This document shows, piece by piece, positions 33,293 through 33,931 of a stretch of 33,931 nucleotides of DNA; the stretch's first letter is position 1; each line of letters begins with the position of its first letter. Both the position numbers and the translations under genes were made by a program. Source of the stretch: JACPFN01 sp964406135 (GTDB lineage: Bacteria > Babelota > Babeliae > Babelales > Chromulinivoraceae); NCBI GenBank assembly GCA_964406135.1, contig CAYOQO010000011.1, positions 1 through 33,931 of the forward strand, given 5' to 3'. Below the pieces are notes generated by a model. The model had not been told where the DNA came from and searched no databases. It saw nothing but the letters and a program-made list of their open reading frames with translations.

Positions 33293-33370
33293 GTCCCTAT
33301 CGTCTAGCCCGGTCTAGGACATTACCCTTTCACGGTAGAAACATGGGTTCAAATCCCATTAGGGACGCCA
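33293..33370 (+). tRNA. tRNA-Glu (anticodon TTC)
   Basis: The acceptor stem GTCCCTA pairs with TAGGGAC. The anticodon loop is CTTTCAC, reading TTC. The T arm is around GGGTTCAAATCCC. Discriminator G and encoded CCA are present. It is 78 nt long, with a somewhat large D loop. Confidence 0.95.
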
Positions 33371-33406
33371 GTCTACGTTGCTACGCAACTACGTCTGGCT
33401 TTGCCA
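33367..33406 (+). repeat. Inverted repeats abutting tRNA-Glu
   Basis: GCCAG (33367-33371, sharing the tRNA 3' end) pairs with CTGGC (33395-33399), enclosing GTTG-CTACG-CAAC (33377-33389). A second small palindrome, TGGC-TTT-GCCA, occupies 33396-33406. Confidence 0.55.
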
Positions 33407-33457
33407 TTACAGAACGTTAAGGCAATAATAAAATATAGAAGTTGTGAATAGTAGACT

Positions 33458-33487
33458 GTCCGAAGTAGCCGTTAGGCGAAGACGGAC
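33458..33487 (+). repeat. Hairpin upstream of the GIY-YIG gene
   Basis: GTCCG (33458-33462) pairs with CGGAC (33483-33487); inside, GCC-GTTA-GGC forms a second stem across a symmetric internal loop AAGTA/GAAGA. Confidence 0.65.
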
Positions 33488-33543
33488 TAAATTAAAAAAT
33501 TCATAAATCATTCGTTACGTACGTAGCTTCAATAAACACTAAT

Positions 33544-33786
33544 ATGTTTTACGTTTACCTTATTCAATCAATTAACTATCCCGAAATTATTTATGTTGGT
33601 TATACAATCAATCTAGATCAACGACTTGAGACTCATAACTCAGGCGGGTCACTTCATACAAAAATTCATCGTCCATGGAAATTGGTTATGCATTTGGTTT
33701 TTACAGATCAAGCAAAAGCTAAAGCATTCGAAAAGTATCTTAAGTCTCAATCAGGCAGAGCATTTGCCACAAAACGTTTTTGGTAG
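33544..33786 (+). CDS. Single-domain GIY-YIG endonuclease-like protein
   Basis: An 80-residue protein that is entirely a GIY-YIG domain of the small UvrC/YhbQ-like (UPF0213) kind. YVYLIQS (3-9) and IYVGYT (16-21) form the two-part motif, NLDQRLETHNSGGS (23-36) holds the conserved Arg, HRPWKLV (42-48) follows, and FEKYLKSQSGRAFATKRF (62-79) carries the catalytic Glu and the usual basic end. All key positions are present, so it should be able to cut DNA. There is no clear Shine-Dalgarno sequence. It sits alone among inverted repeats next to tRNA genes and inside a pair of 14-bp direct repeats, a setting that suggests a mobile or repeat-associated gene rather than a repair operon. Confidence 0.9.
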   Translation: MFYVYLIQSINYPEIIYVGYTINLDQRLETHNSGGSLHTKIHRPWKLVMHLVFTDQAKAKAFEKYLKSQSGRAFATKRFW

Positions 33787-33813
33787 TTCCTAAGGCTTTA
33801 AAAAATCAAAACT

Positions 33814-33847
33814 CATTCGTTTCGAACGAATGAATGGCAGGCCATTC
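33814..33847 (+). repeat. Two adjacent palindromes including direct repeat copy 2
   Basis: CATTCGTT-TCG-AACGAATG (33814-33832) is a perfect 8-bp hairpin. It runs into GAATGGC-AG-GCCATTC (33832-33847), which contains the second copy of the 14-bp direct repeat. The ATTCGTT half also occurs at 33510-33516. The remaining bases to 33931 show no gene. Confidence 0.75.
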
Positions 33848-33931
33848 TCTTTATCAATCTTTTTTCAAGTACAAACCTATAAGTTTTTGATTCTTAATTG
33901 CGTTGTATAAACATTTTTTTGCGTGAAATTT

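Noticed and set aside
1..33931. CRISPR array, rRNA operon or insertion sequence
   Set aside because: No regularly spaced repeats, no rRNA-like stretch and no transposase frame were found.
1..33931. Recoding of TGA
   Set aside because: TGA ends several genes cleanly, for example at 5753 and 29802, where the next gene starts at once.

Overview
Gene content and style suggest an AT-rich, reduced, host-dependent bacterium, most likely a member of Candidatus Dependentiae (TM6) or a similar endosymbiont of protists. This is an inference from several traits together. The base composition is strongly AT-biased and coding is dense with few transcription gaps. Roughly 20 of 35 protein genes begin with a signal peptide or signal anchor. 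Several genes have eukaryote-like relatives, and the valyl-tRNA synthetase looks archaeal/rickettsial in type. TGA, TAA and TAG all act as stops, so the code is standard. GTG starts occur at 1372, 10171, 29137 and 29803.

Layout. 1-3469: the start of an exported Cys-rich protein on the minus strand, then a plus-strand group of a DPM1-like GT2 glycosyltransferase, a divergent GH1 glycosidase-like protein and a small exported helical protein. 3462-5354 (minus): glyA followed by an exported SET-domain protein. 5415-6481 (plus): two overlapping exported helical proteins. 6507-9401 (minus): an SMR transporter, an exported thioredoxin-fold protein, an exported alpha/beta hydrolase and an HELEH metalloprotease. 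9608-13257 (plus): a small exported protein, then efp-nusB, bamD-like, yraN and cdsA. hisS (minus) converges on cdsA. 14780-17237 (plus): a large Cys-rich beta-barrel-like outer-membrane protein and a small exported partner, closed by a strong terminator. 17314-20154 (minus): an S2P-like membrane protein that has lost its catalytic residues, tyrS and a lipoprotein. 20300-24567 (plus): valS, two exported proteins and ybeY. 24570-26159 (minus): an exported two-helix membrane protein with an NCA2/DGS1-like C-terminal half. 26334-30369 (plus): a TamB-like protein and two tandem PLD-like proteins. Then rluD (minus), mgtE (plus), tRNA-Lys, tRNA-Glu and a GIY-YIG nuclease gene set among inverted repeats.

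How they fit. The housekeeping part covers translation (glyA, efp, hisS, tyrS, valS, rluD, ybeY, two tRNAs), transcription antitermination (nusB), phospholipid synthesis (cdsA) and outer-membrane building (BamD-like, TamB-like, the barrel protein). Between these lie exported proteins of unknown or eukaryote-like type. The NCA2-like, SET and single-HKD PLD proteins are the best candidates for factors that act on host structures, but nothing in the sequence proves delivery into a host. The most unusual items are the NCA2/DGS1-like protein, the secreted SET protein, the catalytically dead S2P homologue, the GH1-like protein with Gln at the acid/base position, the regular Cys ladder in the barrel protein, and the palindrome-rich tRNA/GIY-YIG segment at the right end.
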